This document shows, piece by piece, positions 21,175 through 31,980 of a stretch of DNA of 64,000 nt. The stretch is from Ephemerocybe angulata (taxonomy: Eukaryota > Basidiomycota > Agaricomycetes > Agaricales > Psathyrellaceae), in NCBI GenBank assembly GCA_013368325.1, contig JAACJK010000006.1, forward strand, positions 1-64,000, in the 5' to 3' direction. The translations under genes were made by a program, and so were the position numbers. Each line of letters starts with the position of its first letter. Within the stretch, counting starts at the first letter, position 1. Under the pieces are notes generated by a model. It did not search any database and was not told where the DNA came from. It saw only the letters and a list, made by a program, of their open reading frames with translations.

Positions 21175-23348
21175 ATGGTGTGGTCGCCGGCATGCACATG
21201 GTCAACGTTCGGCATCCAAGTTCTGCTCTTCGCAGCTCTGTTCGAGCTCGCTAGCTCGACACCGACGACGAGGCAGACACCGCCAGTATGGGACAAACGG
21301 ACAGGGAAGGAGATACCTTTGGAAGAAATCGCAAAGAGGTTCACGAGACGGACGGAGGGCGGGGTGCATCTGCCTATTGTTGGTCGTCAGGTGCCCGGGT
21401 CGTCGCTGGAACGGCGAGCCAGTTCTGCTGCTATTGGGTTGGGCGACTATGTCGACGTGTGAGTGTGACCATATTCTTGGTATAGAGAGCCTCCTGGCTA
21501 ATCTGAGTGGCTTCTAGGGCGTACAGTGTCCTTCTGGCTGTTGGCGGCATCACAACGCCGTTAATTCTAGGTGAGCCAACCCCCTACAATCATACCAGCA
21601 GTAATGACAATTTCGGGATGCAGACACAGGATCCTCCGACCTATGGGTCATGTCTGACGCCTGCACATCCGGCTGTGGCAAAAACATACCGTTGTACCCC
21701 CAGGCGACCTTCAAACCCGAGAACCTCGATGCAAAGCTGTTTTACGGCGACTCGTCGAGTGGGACGAGCGCCTTTGGCGAGATCGGTATGGATACCGTTG
21801 GGCTCGCTGGAATTGCTTTGAAGGAACAGTCGTTTGCTGCTATCAACCGGACGAACACAAGTATAAGTCGAACAGGATCCGCAGGAATCTTTGGGCTTGG
21901 GTTTCCGACAAACAGGTGAGCATCTATGGGTCAACTCAATCTCCCTTCATTCATCGCTTTTAGTGTAATATGGAGCCAGTTATTCTCGAGAGATCTCAGA
22001 GCAACCCAGGGCACCACTGTCACACCACGGGAGAATGCAGAAATCGAACGAAACGACGTGAAGTACGGAAACCGCTACTTCCCCAACCTTCACTTCCACT
22101 CCCGTTTCCCCTCGCTCCCCGATGTCCTCACCGGTGCGACATCACGGACCCCGTCACGGAGGCAGATTTCCAATGGCATGCTCAACCTGCTGGCCTCATT
22201 CAACAAGTTTGCTCCATTCATACCCCGCCTCATCGTGGAGCAGGGGTTGTCAATGCCTCTCTTTACCGTCACCCTACAGCGGAACACCGTAGACGTCGGA
22301 GGCAATCTGGGTCAACTGACCATTGGGGAGATGCCCTCTGGAATGGATATCAATGAGCTGACGTGGGTGCCTGTCCGAAACTATTCGTTTGCGGACGGTG
22401 GCCTGCCTGCGCCCCCGGATTCTCCAAATGAGGTTCGTCTTCAGGAACTGTTATACATAGAACTGTGGCGATGGCTGACGGACGGATACGGACACCTTGC
22501 AGAAATACCCAATTGCTTGGGAGGTTTTGATTGACGATGTATACCTGGACGGAGAGAAGTTGCCGCGGTCGAACTTGTCGTTGTCTTCATTACCAGACCT
22601 CCCCTTGTCTGCTCTTGTCGATACTGGCAACTCGCTCATTCGAGGGCCAGAAGACGTCGTGCAGCACATATTCCGGAAGTTGGAAGGCACCACCTCGACC
22701 AGCGCAACAGGTCGCTTCAAGTGTGCCCAACCCCATACCCTTGCGTTCTCAATCGGTGGGAAGCTCTTCCCCGTCGACCCTCGAGACTTCGCAACTCAAG
22801 TCTTCGTCGACGACGTGAGCGTCTGCGGGCCCAATCTCGTGCCCACGGATCCTCCTCAATCCGGTGGCTACCTCTTCAGTTGGAGTCTTGGAGCTCCGTT
22901 CCTCAAAAGGTGAGGTTGGGATATGTTGATTGGAGCGCATCGAAACTAATGTCCATTCCCACAGCGTGCTCTCAGCATACTACTTTGGTAACCTGACCTA
23001 CCCCTCGAGGGATCCTCCGCGGATGGGATTCCTGAGCACCGTGCCGAATAATGCAAATGAGCTGCTCCAGTCGGCTGTGTCTAGCGCTGCGAAATTTGAG
23101 AACTTCCCCAGTACGTTTTTCATCATGGTAGTGTAATGTCAGCCAATATCCTGATCAAATCGCCTTCTCTAGTGTTAACCGCACCGGCGCCGACTGGTAC
23201 TGCGACAGCGGCTGGGACGGTCTCCCCTTCCTCAACATCAACGAGAGGGTCGTCGAACGCTGCCTTACCCTTCCAACCGTCGATACCATTGCTATGGTCA
23301 GCGTGCGCCGTTTCTCTCGGGCTTTTAGTGACTGCCTCGATATCATAA
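21175..23348 (+). CDS. Secreted pepsin-like aspartic protease (A1) with C-terminal membrane/GPI-type tail
   Basis: Endopeptidase of the pepsin family. Seven exons are inferred; introns lie near 21460-21517, 21571-21623, 21915-21964, 22434-22501, 22911-22964 and 23112-23170. A signal peptide (FGIQVLLFAALFELASS) and a basic propeptide precede the mature domain. Both catalytic aspartates are present: DTGSSDLWV, whose aspartate codon spans a splice junction near 21624, and VDTGNSL at about 22619. A cysteine pair (CTSGC) follows the first motif, as in many fungal A1 enzymes. The C-terminus is a Ser/Thr/Ala/Pro-rich stalk ending in a hydrophobic segment (PLLWSACAVSLGLLVTASIS), suggesting GPI anchoring or a membrane tail as in yapsins. 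Likely acts at the cell surface or wall. Confidence 0.9.
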
Positions 23349-23576
23349 CAATGAATGTATTCTCTCCCTCGCCGACCTCTTTTGATTTCGCTTGGGATGG
23401 TATACATTCGCGGACTTTGTCGTGTCTTTGGAAATTGGATATCGTGATTGATTTGTCGATTCATAATCTACTCTGTATACTTATATGATGCTTTCGATCT
23501 GGTTCCAGTGCGCTCAGGGCTAGGCGAGCTGGTCGGGTATTGGTACGTTTGATTCATTAAACTGAGCGAGCCTACC

Positions 23577-25015
23577 TCAGTCAAGCTCTCCTCCCTGGAT
23601 CTGAATTGCAGGCCTTGCGATAAGCGTTGATACGAGACCACATGGAAGTCTCGAAAAGCTTACATTCTTGATACTCGAAGAAACATGGACTCCTTTCGCA
23701 ACGAGATGCGGCAATCCTCTCCTCAAGTAGACTTCGTGCATTGCATCCTCGCAGGGAGGAAGCGGTGATACCCAGTGAACATAGACCTCCGTCAAGTGCG
23801 AGAACCCTCTTTGAGAGAGCACCCAGTCGAACTGGCCCCAGAACTCGTCGAACATGCATATCTGAACGAGGGATCGAGGCAACCCAAGGCGAGGGGTTGT
23901 AACAAAGTCAAAGGCTATTCTGTTAATGCTCGCACCTGACGTTCAGCTCCACTGTCCTCAGTTGATTGTGGTTTGCAATTTGTGCGAGGTTCGTGACGAA
24001 CCCGGGGAGGGGGTTGTGGTTGAAGCCTCCCTCTGGGATTATGGTGTAGTACCAGCTCAGCTGGAGCACTTGGAGGTTAGGGAATCGCCGAAGATTAAGG
24101 ACGGACTGGGGAAAATGTCCTGGATTCAGTCGAAAGCTGTTTAGATTATTCAGTGAAAACATTCCAAAAGTACGCACTCGTCGGTGGGTACTCGCAGTCT
24201 TGGACTACTGTGTACTTCTCGATCTTAGAACAGTGGTCGAGGACAGCGGACCAGGCCCTTCCCACGTTGTGGTCGTCAAAGTCGATGTAGATCTCCAGTT
24301 CGAGGAGTTGATGCGTGTCGTGCCTGGCGCGGGGACCAGTCTGTGTAGGGAGCGGCCAAAAGAGTGCGAAGGCGAGAAGGTGAGAGTCGTAGACCTGGAG
24401 TGTGCGAATGGAAGGACGAGGCAGGCTGTGGAACTGAGTGGAATAACCGGACTCGTGGAAGGACGTGGCGGAGCTTGAGGCCGAGAAGAGGCGCAGATGC
24501 TGAAGGTGAGGGAGGTGGGCGAACAATGCGCCGGGGATGTCGCCGATTTTGTGGATGTGGAGGGAGTCGATCTTCGACCGCGATATAAGGTGCAGGAGGC
24601 TGCCACGTACGAGGCGTGGAATGTTCGTCCAAGAGGACCTGCCACCGTCACCTGTGCCCACGATTGACAGCGTAGTGACGAAGGAAAGGAGCGGGAGGAG
24701 GGAGGCTAGTCCTTCGGTCGTCTGTACATCTGTCCCAGCGAAATGGGCCACTGACGGGAGGGTATCTTTCACCCTAATAATGAGATGCCCAAAGTAGAAC
24801 TGTACCGAGGGTCTCTTTTTAATGAGAAGAACTAGCGCATGACAAGCGCCATCCGGGCTGGTATCCCTTGCATCCACAGAGATGGATTGGAACAGGTATT
24901 CTCGAGTGTGTTCGACCCAGGAACGCGCAGTGAGTCCAAGTGCCTTGAGGAATTGATCGTCGTCTCGGGTTTCATCTACGGTACACTCGCTAATTTGTTG
25001 GGGAAAGTCGGACAT
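23577..25015 (-). CDS. F-box-like / LRR-like protein
   Basis: Exons 24174-25015, 23941-24136 and 23577-23861 close in frame at 440 residues. Intron 1 is 37 nt (24137-24173); intron 2 uses a GTCAGG donor. The N-terminus (DFPQQISECT...KALGLTARSWVEHTREYLFQ) fits the degenerate F-box of basidiomycete F-box proteins. The rest is a leucine-rich scaffold (HLPHLQHLRLFS, FPNLQVLQLSW, HNQLRTVELN). No enzyme motif. An upstream in-frame stretch (LVIASRLLSILVNNN) precedes ATG 25015, so an additional 5' exon is possible. Confidence 0.7.
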
Positions 25016-26058
25016 CCTCCGGTGGGCGATGGGGGCGTTATTGTTGACGAGGATCGAGAGTAGGCGGGAGGCAATAACAAGGCGTAGGAGTCAAAGGGAG
25101 TCATAACATTTTACACCCTGGTTTCCACGTCTGTTAACCTTCTCCGAAGCCGAGAAAGCTTAAACGAAGGCTGGAACGACGAGCGCCACTGGTCCAAGTC
25201 AAAGTCACTTTGGTTTCCCTGCAGATTTGGCTTACACGACCATAGATATGTTGGCCAGGCCCATAAGGGACTCAGCAGACCTCGATAAAGTCCATCCGAG
25301 GTTTTCTTTGGCGCCGATGTAGCGGGATCTGCCACTAGTGTGCGCTACGAAATGGTATCCTGGCAAAAAGGTGGGTGGGTTGAAATACCGCCTCGCGGCC
25401 GGTCGCCACGGCCCAAGCGAGCTTCTGAATCGATGCCGGCGCTAATGTGATAAGTGGGCGCTTAAACGCGTCGACTCCTCAGAATTGTGGAGGGAAGACG
25501 TGATTCAAGGGAAAACAAACGTGCCAAAAAAGGCTCAGGAGATAACCATGGATAAAGTTGGAGGAAATTGAGGACTGTTCAAGAGGATCTGTTGTCGTAC
25601 GAGTTCTTTCTGTAGGTGCAACTTGTCTTCTAATGCGCTGCTGGGTTCGGCTGTGTGCTATGCAGCAACTTAAAAATTTATGCTTTCAGAGGCTTCTTAA
25701 GTGGAAAAGTGACAAGTGCAGTCCTCATAGTCGGAAGAAGCGTCAGTATCTCGATACGAAGGAGGAACTTATGTTATTGTGTACTTAGACCAAAGGATAC
25801 AGAAGGGGGGTAGACTATAAGTAATGGAAAGATTGAATAGAAAAAAACATAATTCACTCAGTATCCTAATATGTATATGAAGGAGAGACTGAGGAATACG
25901 AACAAAATGTGCGAAAGTACATAAGTACGAGAGAACGAGATTAGTAAGAAGCATATCGTGATGCGTGAAGTGAGCTCGAGATAGAAGAGTGAAGCCATAG
26001 ATGGAACAAGGAAGCCGGAGTACTATGTACGAACGTCCAACAGGGGTGGTTATAAAAT
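25016..26058. other. Intergenic region
   Basis: About 1 kb between two minus-strand F-box genes. Small open frames only (25111-25335 minus, 25558-25788 plus), with no splice context or family match. Confidence 0.45.
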
Positions 26059-27411
26059 CTACGCAAGAGGCGCCGCCTCTTGCAATGCCTCGAGATGCCC
26101 CAATCGTGCGCGATTTTCAGCAGAGCTCCACCGCACGCATTTATCAGTTTGGTCCTCGGTCAAACCCAATCTGTGCTGGAAGGTTTGCTCGACTGCGGAA
26201 ATTGAAATGTCGGGGCCAATGCATTTGAGTATCACGGTCGCGCAACCTGCTGCGTCGTCGTACACTTTGACCCAGAGCTTGTAATATCTGTCTTTGGCGG
26301 GACCAATCTGCTTGAAGCCAGTACCGAGTCTCGTGAAGACCGAGTCCTTCGCGTTTCCTTTCCAAGCTCGCCGGACGGATGCTAGGAGTTGAACTATAGG
26401 CACAGTGCTTCGCATAGCACCGTAAACCCTTATATCAATCCTCTGTGCATTGGGTATGCGCATGGCATCGAATAACAGTGTCTGGGTAGACACATAGTCC
26501 CAGGTAATGATCGTCTTGAGGTTCTCCAAAGTCAGGGTGGGGATGGAACGATCTTCGTCGGTTCTGCCGGGATGTATACTAGAGACAGCCAGGTATTCCA
26601 GACGAGGCATGGCTTTCAGATACCCAACAAGCTCCGAAATCGATGGGGACACTCTGACTCCACTAAGTCCAGTTAGGCCGTTAGAGAGAGTCCACCAGAG
26701 CGTCAGGGACTTCAAGTTAGCCCCCAACTTTGGGAGAAAATCCCACTTCTCATCAACCTTCTCATACCTGATGTCCACGAACCGGATGCGGTGCAAGGGT
26801 GGGGCACTCCTTACGAGCGCCTTACATAGCTCGCCGACGCAAGGCTCGCCGCTGAAGCTCATTTTTCCTTCGATCTCGAGATTCTCGAGGGCATGAAAAT
26901 TTTGACCCAACCAGGTATGTGAAGGTGGGTGGATCATGCCTGCTTCGAGCAAAGTTTGGGGGTAACATTTGTGTATAGCCATCCTGCCAAACCATCCGCC
27001 GACAATGAGGGATCGAATGCGGTCGATCGGAGGATGTTCCAGCTTGTGAAATGTTTCGGTCCATGCGTCTGTCCGGTGGTCTGAATCCTTCAGACAAACT
27101 GTGATCGGCAGAGTAGAGCCAGAGCGAGCGAGCATAAGCTCCGTCCATCGAGGATTGAGAAACGAAATGTCCGTCCAGAGGGCCTCGTGGTCCAGTGCAA
27201 TGGACCTCCAGAGTTGGCAGGTGTGTGAGAGCGCGATCCATTTCATGCTCGTATCTCGAATCTCCGATGACGCGAACTCGAAGATATACGCGAGGATCCG
27301 CGGAGAAAGCTGGTTGACAGGAGCAGCGAGGTTGTGAGCCTGAGCCCCAGCCCTTGACAGGAAGGCTCCTGAGAGTAGCTTTCGGACTTTCGATGAGGCT
27401 GAAAACTTCAT
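26059..27411 (-). CDS. F-box protein, single exon
   Basis: An uninterrupted 450-residue frame from ATG 27411. The F-box-like segment lies at about residues 30-75 (QLSPRILAYIFEFA, SHTCQLWRSIALDHEALWTDI), the typical pattern of the large Agaricomycete F-box family. The remainder is a leucine-rich solenoid (LENLEIEGKMS, LKSLTLWWTL, LENLKTIITW). Being intronless is unusual among its neighbours. The open frame extends further upstream but without an ATG that adds recognisable sequence. Predicted SCF adaptor; target unknown. Confidence 0.82.
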   Translation of the reverse strand: MKFSASSKVRKLLSGAFLSRAGAQAHNLAAPVNQLSPRILAYIFEFASSEIRDTSMKWIALSHTCQLWRSIALDHEALWTDISFLNPRWTELMLARSGSTLPITVCLKDSDHRTDAWTETFHKLEHPPIDRIRSLIVGGWFGRMAIHKCYPQTLLEAGMIHPPSHTWLGQNFHALENLEIEGKMSFSGEPCVGELCKALVRSAPPLHRIRFVDIRYEKVDEKWDFLPKLGANLKSLTLWWTLSNGLTGLSGVRVSPSISELVGYLKAMPRLEYLAVSSIHPGRTDEDRSIPTLTLENLKTIITWDYVSTQTLLFDAMRIPNAQRIDIRVYGAMRSTVPIVQLLASVRRAWKGNAKDSVFTRLGTGFKQIGPAKDRYYKLWVKVYDDAAGCATVILKCIGPDISISAVEQTFQHRLGLTEDQTDKCVRWSSAENRARLGHLEALQEAAPLA

Positions 27412-28516
27412 GACAGCTGGGAATTGAAATCGCGGGGGAGGAAGGTGAGGTGTAGACGAGAGGATCCTTGGGAGTTGATGGGAATCATGGATTGGACGGT
27501 CGGTTATATAGGCAAACACCGTTGTGTGCAAAGCAAGTCGCCGCCACCAACCACGCGGTGCCGGGCGGGGCAAAGCATTCCACACTCCATTTCTGAATGA
27601 CGACTGATTCAGCGTGCCATTGTACACAAAGCCCTCCCTCGTATCCTGGCCAGTGGGTGTGCTTGCAAAGCAAAAGTGCTTTGCAATCTCGAGAACAATG
27701 AACAAACAATGAAGCGACGCGATTTTCCGCGAAAGGACAAGCCCGTCTCTCAGCTGTGTGTAAAGGTCCTGGAAGGGCATTCTGGCCCCCGGTAACGCGT
27801 AGTTCAAGTCTATTGCTTGACAGTGCTTGTAGTCTTGCGAGGGGAGAATTTAGGAGAGACTTCGCTTCTGTTTTTCAAGGGAGATCTTGATGAAGATCGT
27901 CGAGAGAATGCCCGAGGGTCATCTTCATCGAGAGAATTTCCGAGGGACGACATTTGCAGAGCAACAATGTGTGTGCTGACATTGCTCATCCAGAACGATC
28001 CTGCCGTTGTCGTGGATCGGAGTGGCATGAACGTAAATTTAAAAGAGCAAAGCACGAAAGTTGCTTTGATTTTTGCCATCATCTTGCTGACATCAATCAT
28101 GATTTATCATCATGGCGGCACGAAGCGCTCTCTCGCTGCCACGCTTTGTCGATCCTCAAGAGGCATGAAAGAACGCCATTTTATTGCATTGATTGTTTGC
28201 CATCGGCCCTGCCCAAAGTTTCGATGCCGGCCCCGGGGCACCCAGCTAGAACATTAGTCTTGTTGGGATGGTCCGTGCAGCGGAGGAGCCTCTTAATATA
28301 AACGGCGCGCAAAACGCTGGCAATCATGGTCTGGCCAGTATCTTGAGCCCCCATCTGCAAGGGAAGTCCAGAGATAGAGATAGCCTCCTCACGATAATCC
28401 AGGAGATAATTAGCGCCCGAAGGAGGAAGAGTGAGAGTCGTTCAGATCAAATTAGGCGCGTGCTTGGCAAGGCGCGCAGCCAAACTGCGCCATGGTCCGT
28501 GCGCGCCATCCGATTT
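27412..28516. other. Intergenic region with a short direct repeat
   Basis: No gene recognised. CGAGAGAATGCCCGAGGG (27901-27918) is repeated with two changes at 27929-27946. The right end is the promoter side of the U2 RNA gene. Confidence 0.45.
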
Positions 28517-28524
28517 CCTATATA
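28517..28524 (+). promoter_or_regulatory. TATA box of the U2 snRNA gene
   Basis: TATATAAA lies 27 bp upstream of the inferred 5' end of the U2 RNA, the expected spacing for a TATA-directed RNA polymerase II start. Confidence 0.7.
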
Positions 28525-28543
28525 AACCGGGGGCCATCATTTT

Positions 28544-28738
28544 GAATCCTTACCACTCTGGCCTTTTGGCTTAGATCAAGTGTAGTATCTGTTCTTAATA
28601 GTTTAACCACTATTATGAGGGCACCGCCCTCATTTTTGGTTATCTTATTTTTGCCGCCCCAGCTCCTCGGGCTCTGCTTGCAACCCGGGGACACGATGAC
28701 CTTGCCATTGCAGTACCGGCTTGCGTCGTCGGGGGATC
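28544..28738 (+). ncRNA. U2: U2 spliceosomal snRNA
   Basis: Recognised from near-universal U2 sequence: GGCCTTTTGGCTTAGATCAA at 28558-28577, then GTGTAGTATCTGTTCTTAAT. GTAGTA (28582-28587) is the segment that pairs with intron branch points. Stem IIa (TAATAGT-TTAACC-ACTATTA, 28596-28615) and stem IIb (ATGAGGGC-ACC-GCCCTCAT, 28615-28633) are perfect. The Sm site ATTTTTG follows at 28632-28638. Toward the 3' end TTGCAGTACC matches the loop of stem IV, flanked by ACGATG/CGTCGT pairing. Length of about 195 nt fits the family. Exact 5' and 3' ends are estimates. Transcribed toward the DUF2235 gene. Confidence 0.9.
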
Positions 28739-29413
28739 CCTCCTTTATGGGACGCCTCTCTTTGCTGGATCTTCTATGGCGCATCTTGTTGATGTCGCAG
28801 CGGAATTCAGCAAACAGATAGTCTCAAGTGTTCGAATAATTTTTGGGCTTTTTGTCTCGTTCCCGAGTTCGTGCGAGGAGGTTGGTGGAGAGGTACGAGG
28901 AGGCTAAGGTACTCGAGAACGGCCTGTGTTGGATCGCGTCTGCCGATGGAGACGAGAGTAGGGAGTATCTAGATCCGTTCGCGATGAATTGCTGGTGGAA
29001 AAGGTACAGGGAAGCTCGGAAGATGTGGACTGTCGAGTGTAGATTCAATTGTGATTCTCTTGGCGCCTATTGTTACTCTTGTACTTACCCTCGGTCGAGT
29101 CACAACTGCGCGAATACGATCATTTCGATTGCCACAGGGATATGGACCGCCGGGCACTCGAAGGACACACCTTGGGTCCAAGGTTGAGGGACGAAGCGGT
29201 TATATGCTCATCTGACCTATATTCAAGGGCGCGTGCTGGGTCCGATTCCATTTACGTTGACGGCGCTAATGATAGTGGACATCTTAATGTGCGGAAGACC
29301 CTCGTTTGCTGAGGCTGAGAGCCTTATCCAGTCCACCTGTCGATTACTCAACAGCGGCGGGTCTGCATAAATACTCTGCTCATTCAATAACAACTCCTCC
29401 CAAGTCAACCAGC
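28739..29413. other. Intergenic region
   Basis: Between U2 and the DUF2235 gene. An open frame at 28843-29187 starts with TTG and shows no family. Contains the presumed promoter of the downstream gene (ATAAATA at about 29367). Confidence 0.4.
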
Positions 29414-31702
29414 ATGCCCCAGTCAAAGCACAGACAAGAACTCACGGCGCTCTCGATAACCGAAACGCTTTTCGATGGACGAGCCCCCGCAGAAGAAGAC
29501 TCCATCGGAAACAAGGTCGGCCTCGAGAACATCGAGACGACTCTGTCGCCCCTGGTGCAGAAACGGCGTCAGGTACCTGAGAAGGGATTGAAGATGGGTC
29601 CATACAACTACCCTCCCGTCATACCACCCACACATCCCAACCGAACGATCGTCCTCTGCTTCGATGGGACGGGGGACCAATTCGACGACGACAACTCGAA
29701 CGTCGTCCAACTCGTTTCACTGCTGAAGAAGGATGACCGCTCGAAGCAGATGGTCTACTACCAGGTACATACCCATTTCTCCTTTCTTTATCATAGTAGA
29801 CGCTCACTCTACGGAAGACTGGTATAGGAACATACACCTCGCCCAAGATTGCAACCCCAATTCGGGCAGGAACCCAGAAGGTATGGAGCAGGCCCCATCA
29901 TGGGCGGTATACCACTCTGGATTCGGTTTAATGCTCCCTGATAGATTCTGGACAAGATGTTTGCGTCGGGTATCCACGCGCACGTTATGGGTGCGTCCAT
30001 TCCATCAAAACTAAGGCTCAATCTGAATAAGCGCCCATCTAGGTGGCTATGAGTTCCTCATGCAGAACTGTAAGTTTCGCGTTGTATGGTGTCAAAGCAA
30101 CTTCTAAGTGTCCCTAAGATCAATTTGGAGACAAGATTTGCATCTTCGGTTAGTCTAAGCCCCGCTTGGGTTTTGCACGCCACTCACATGTATATACAGG
30201 TTTCTCGCGGGGCGCCTATACCGCCAGAAGGTATGCTTACCCGTGGCTGCAGGTCGCCCTCCTCTTCTTACTGACGATTGTGAATGCCCACAGTTTGGCG
30301 GGAATGCTCCACAAAGTGGGACTGTTACCACCTTTCAATGCTGAGCAGATACCTTTCGCCTACCGGATGTATCAAAACAAAGACAAGGAAGGCTGGGACC
30401 AGTCAAATGCGTTCAAGGACGCGTTCAGCATCAACGTCGACATCGAGTTTCTTGGCGTTTGGTAAGCTGATACCGTATTTTTTGGGATAAGCAGCTGACA
30501 GGCTAATCGTAGGGATACCGTTGACTCCATCGGCGTCATCCCGAGCAAACCTGCTCCGTTCGCACTGTCGAACTCCCTCATAAAGACCTTCAGGCACGCA
30601 GTGTCTCTCGATGAACGGCGTGCCAAGTTTAAAGCAAATCTGTGGCACTATCCGACTGAGGATGAAGCGAAGCTCGGGCTTCCAGTTCCCTCAGAGTGAG
30701 AGCGCAAGTTTACTCCAGCCGCACGCGCCTAGGCTGACGGTCCTGCTCTGCTACTCTTAGGACGAACTATGACGAGGCTGAGGATGAGAAGTTTTTGAAT
30801 GACGACGAAGCCCAGAGCATCTTAGAACGCACCCACTCTCAAATGAACGAAAAGGGGACCGACATTCTTGAGGTCTGGTTTGCGGGCTGTCATTGTGGTG
30901 CGTAGATGCTCAGGTCCCCACCGTTCGTTCACGACCTAACTTGACATTAATCCATAGATGTCGGTGGGGGCTCCGTCAGCAACAAGGAGCGTCACTCTCT
31001 CGCGAGGATCCCCTTACGCTGGATGGTTCGCGAGATCTTCAAGGCGAACACGGGCATGCTCTTCATCTCGGAAAAGCTATTCGCAATCGGAATGCATCCA
31101 AGCACCCTGTTCCCCCTCGTCCTGCCTCGACCCGATCCCCTCCCCGTAGGCGACCACAAGATACGCATGCACCCCAAGAAGGAGATCCCGATCCGCCAGC
31201 CCTCTAAATCTATTCTTTGGTGGAGGAACAAGGGCCTGACCCGCGGAGATGTGTGCAAGCCGCACGAACGGGGTGTGAACACCTTCCTCGGATCAGAGGA
31301 GGAGGAGGAGTTGATGGACGCTCTTTCGCCCGAGTACGACCAGCTCAAGAGGAGCAGATGGTGGGTGATTCTCGAGTACGTGCCCTTACATCTCCGATGG
31401 GAGGGCGACCATGGGTTAGTGGAAAAATACGGGTGAGTCCTCGAACCAAACGACGTTGGCCATGTAATGATTAAAGCTGACCTGGACGCAGGTGGAATCG
31501 CAAGGCTCCGCGGTACATCCGCCGCCAGGACACAGATGGTGTCCAGATACACAGGAGTGTACAGCTCCGGATGCAAGCCGCCTATGAATCTCCAGTGAAG
31601 CAAGGTAAACCGAGGAAGAACTTGAAGTACAAGCACCGAGCACCGATTCACGAGAACGTTAAACTGACTTGGGCAGACTTGGACAAACCTACTGCACTGT
31701 GA
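29414..31702 (+). CDS. DUF2235 / Tle1-like alpha/beta-hydrolase-type protein
   Basis: Multi-exon gene from ATG 29414 to TGA 31700. The domain opens with LCFDGTGDQFDDDNSNV, followed by YYQTGIGTYTSP, HVMGAHLGGYEFL, the nucleophile-elbow motif GFSRGAY split by an intron near 30140-30199, and GCHCDVGGG. These are hallmark motifs of the DUF2235 domain (T6SS phospholipase effector Tle1-like), with serine in GFSRG and aspartate in DVGGG. An intron inside TAR|SLAGMLHKVG (about 30229-30291) is open in frame but splices to the conserved form. The C-terminus is basic. Family members are predicted lipases/esterases; fungal substrates are unknown. No signal peptide seen. Confidence 0.88.
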
Positions 31703-31980
31703 ATGTTACTGGCGGACACCCTTGTACAGTATTCTACGCTCCCAATCGCTATCATGGTACAGTCATACTACGAAGCACTGTCTACTCTCCGTTACTCCTA
31801 CGCAGGTTCTCTGCCTGTGCCCCGATTTATATATATACTGGGTTACTACATTGTGCTGAGCCATGCCATATCATGCGAAGGGCGCAGCTTTCACGGAGGG
31901 CCTCCAGCAATTTCACGATAGTCCGAGATCATACCTACCGCAACTATCAGCCCATACACGAACACAGGGGTTTGGGGTGC

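Noticed and set aside
30229..30291. In-frame hydrophobic insertion after GFSRGAYTAR as a membrane segment
   Set aside because: It has good splice sites and removal restores the family sequence TARSLAGMLHK, so it is an intron.
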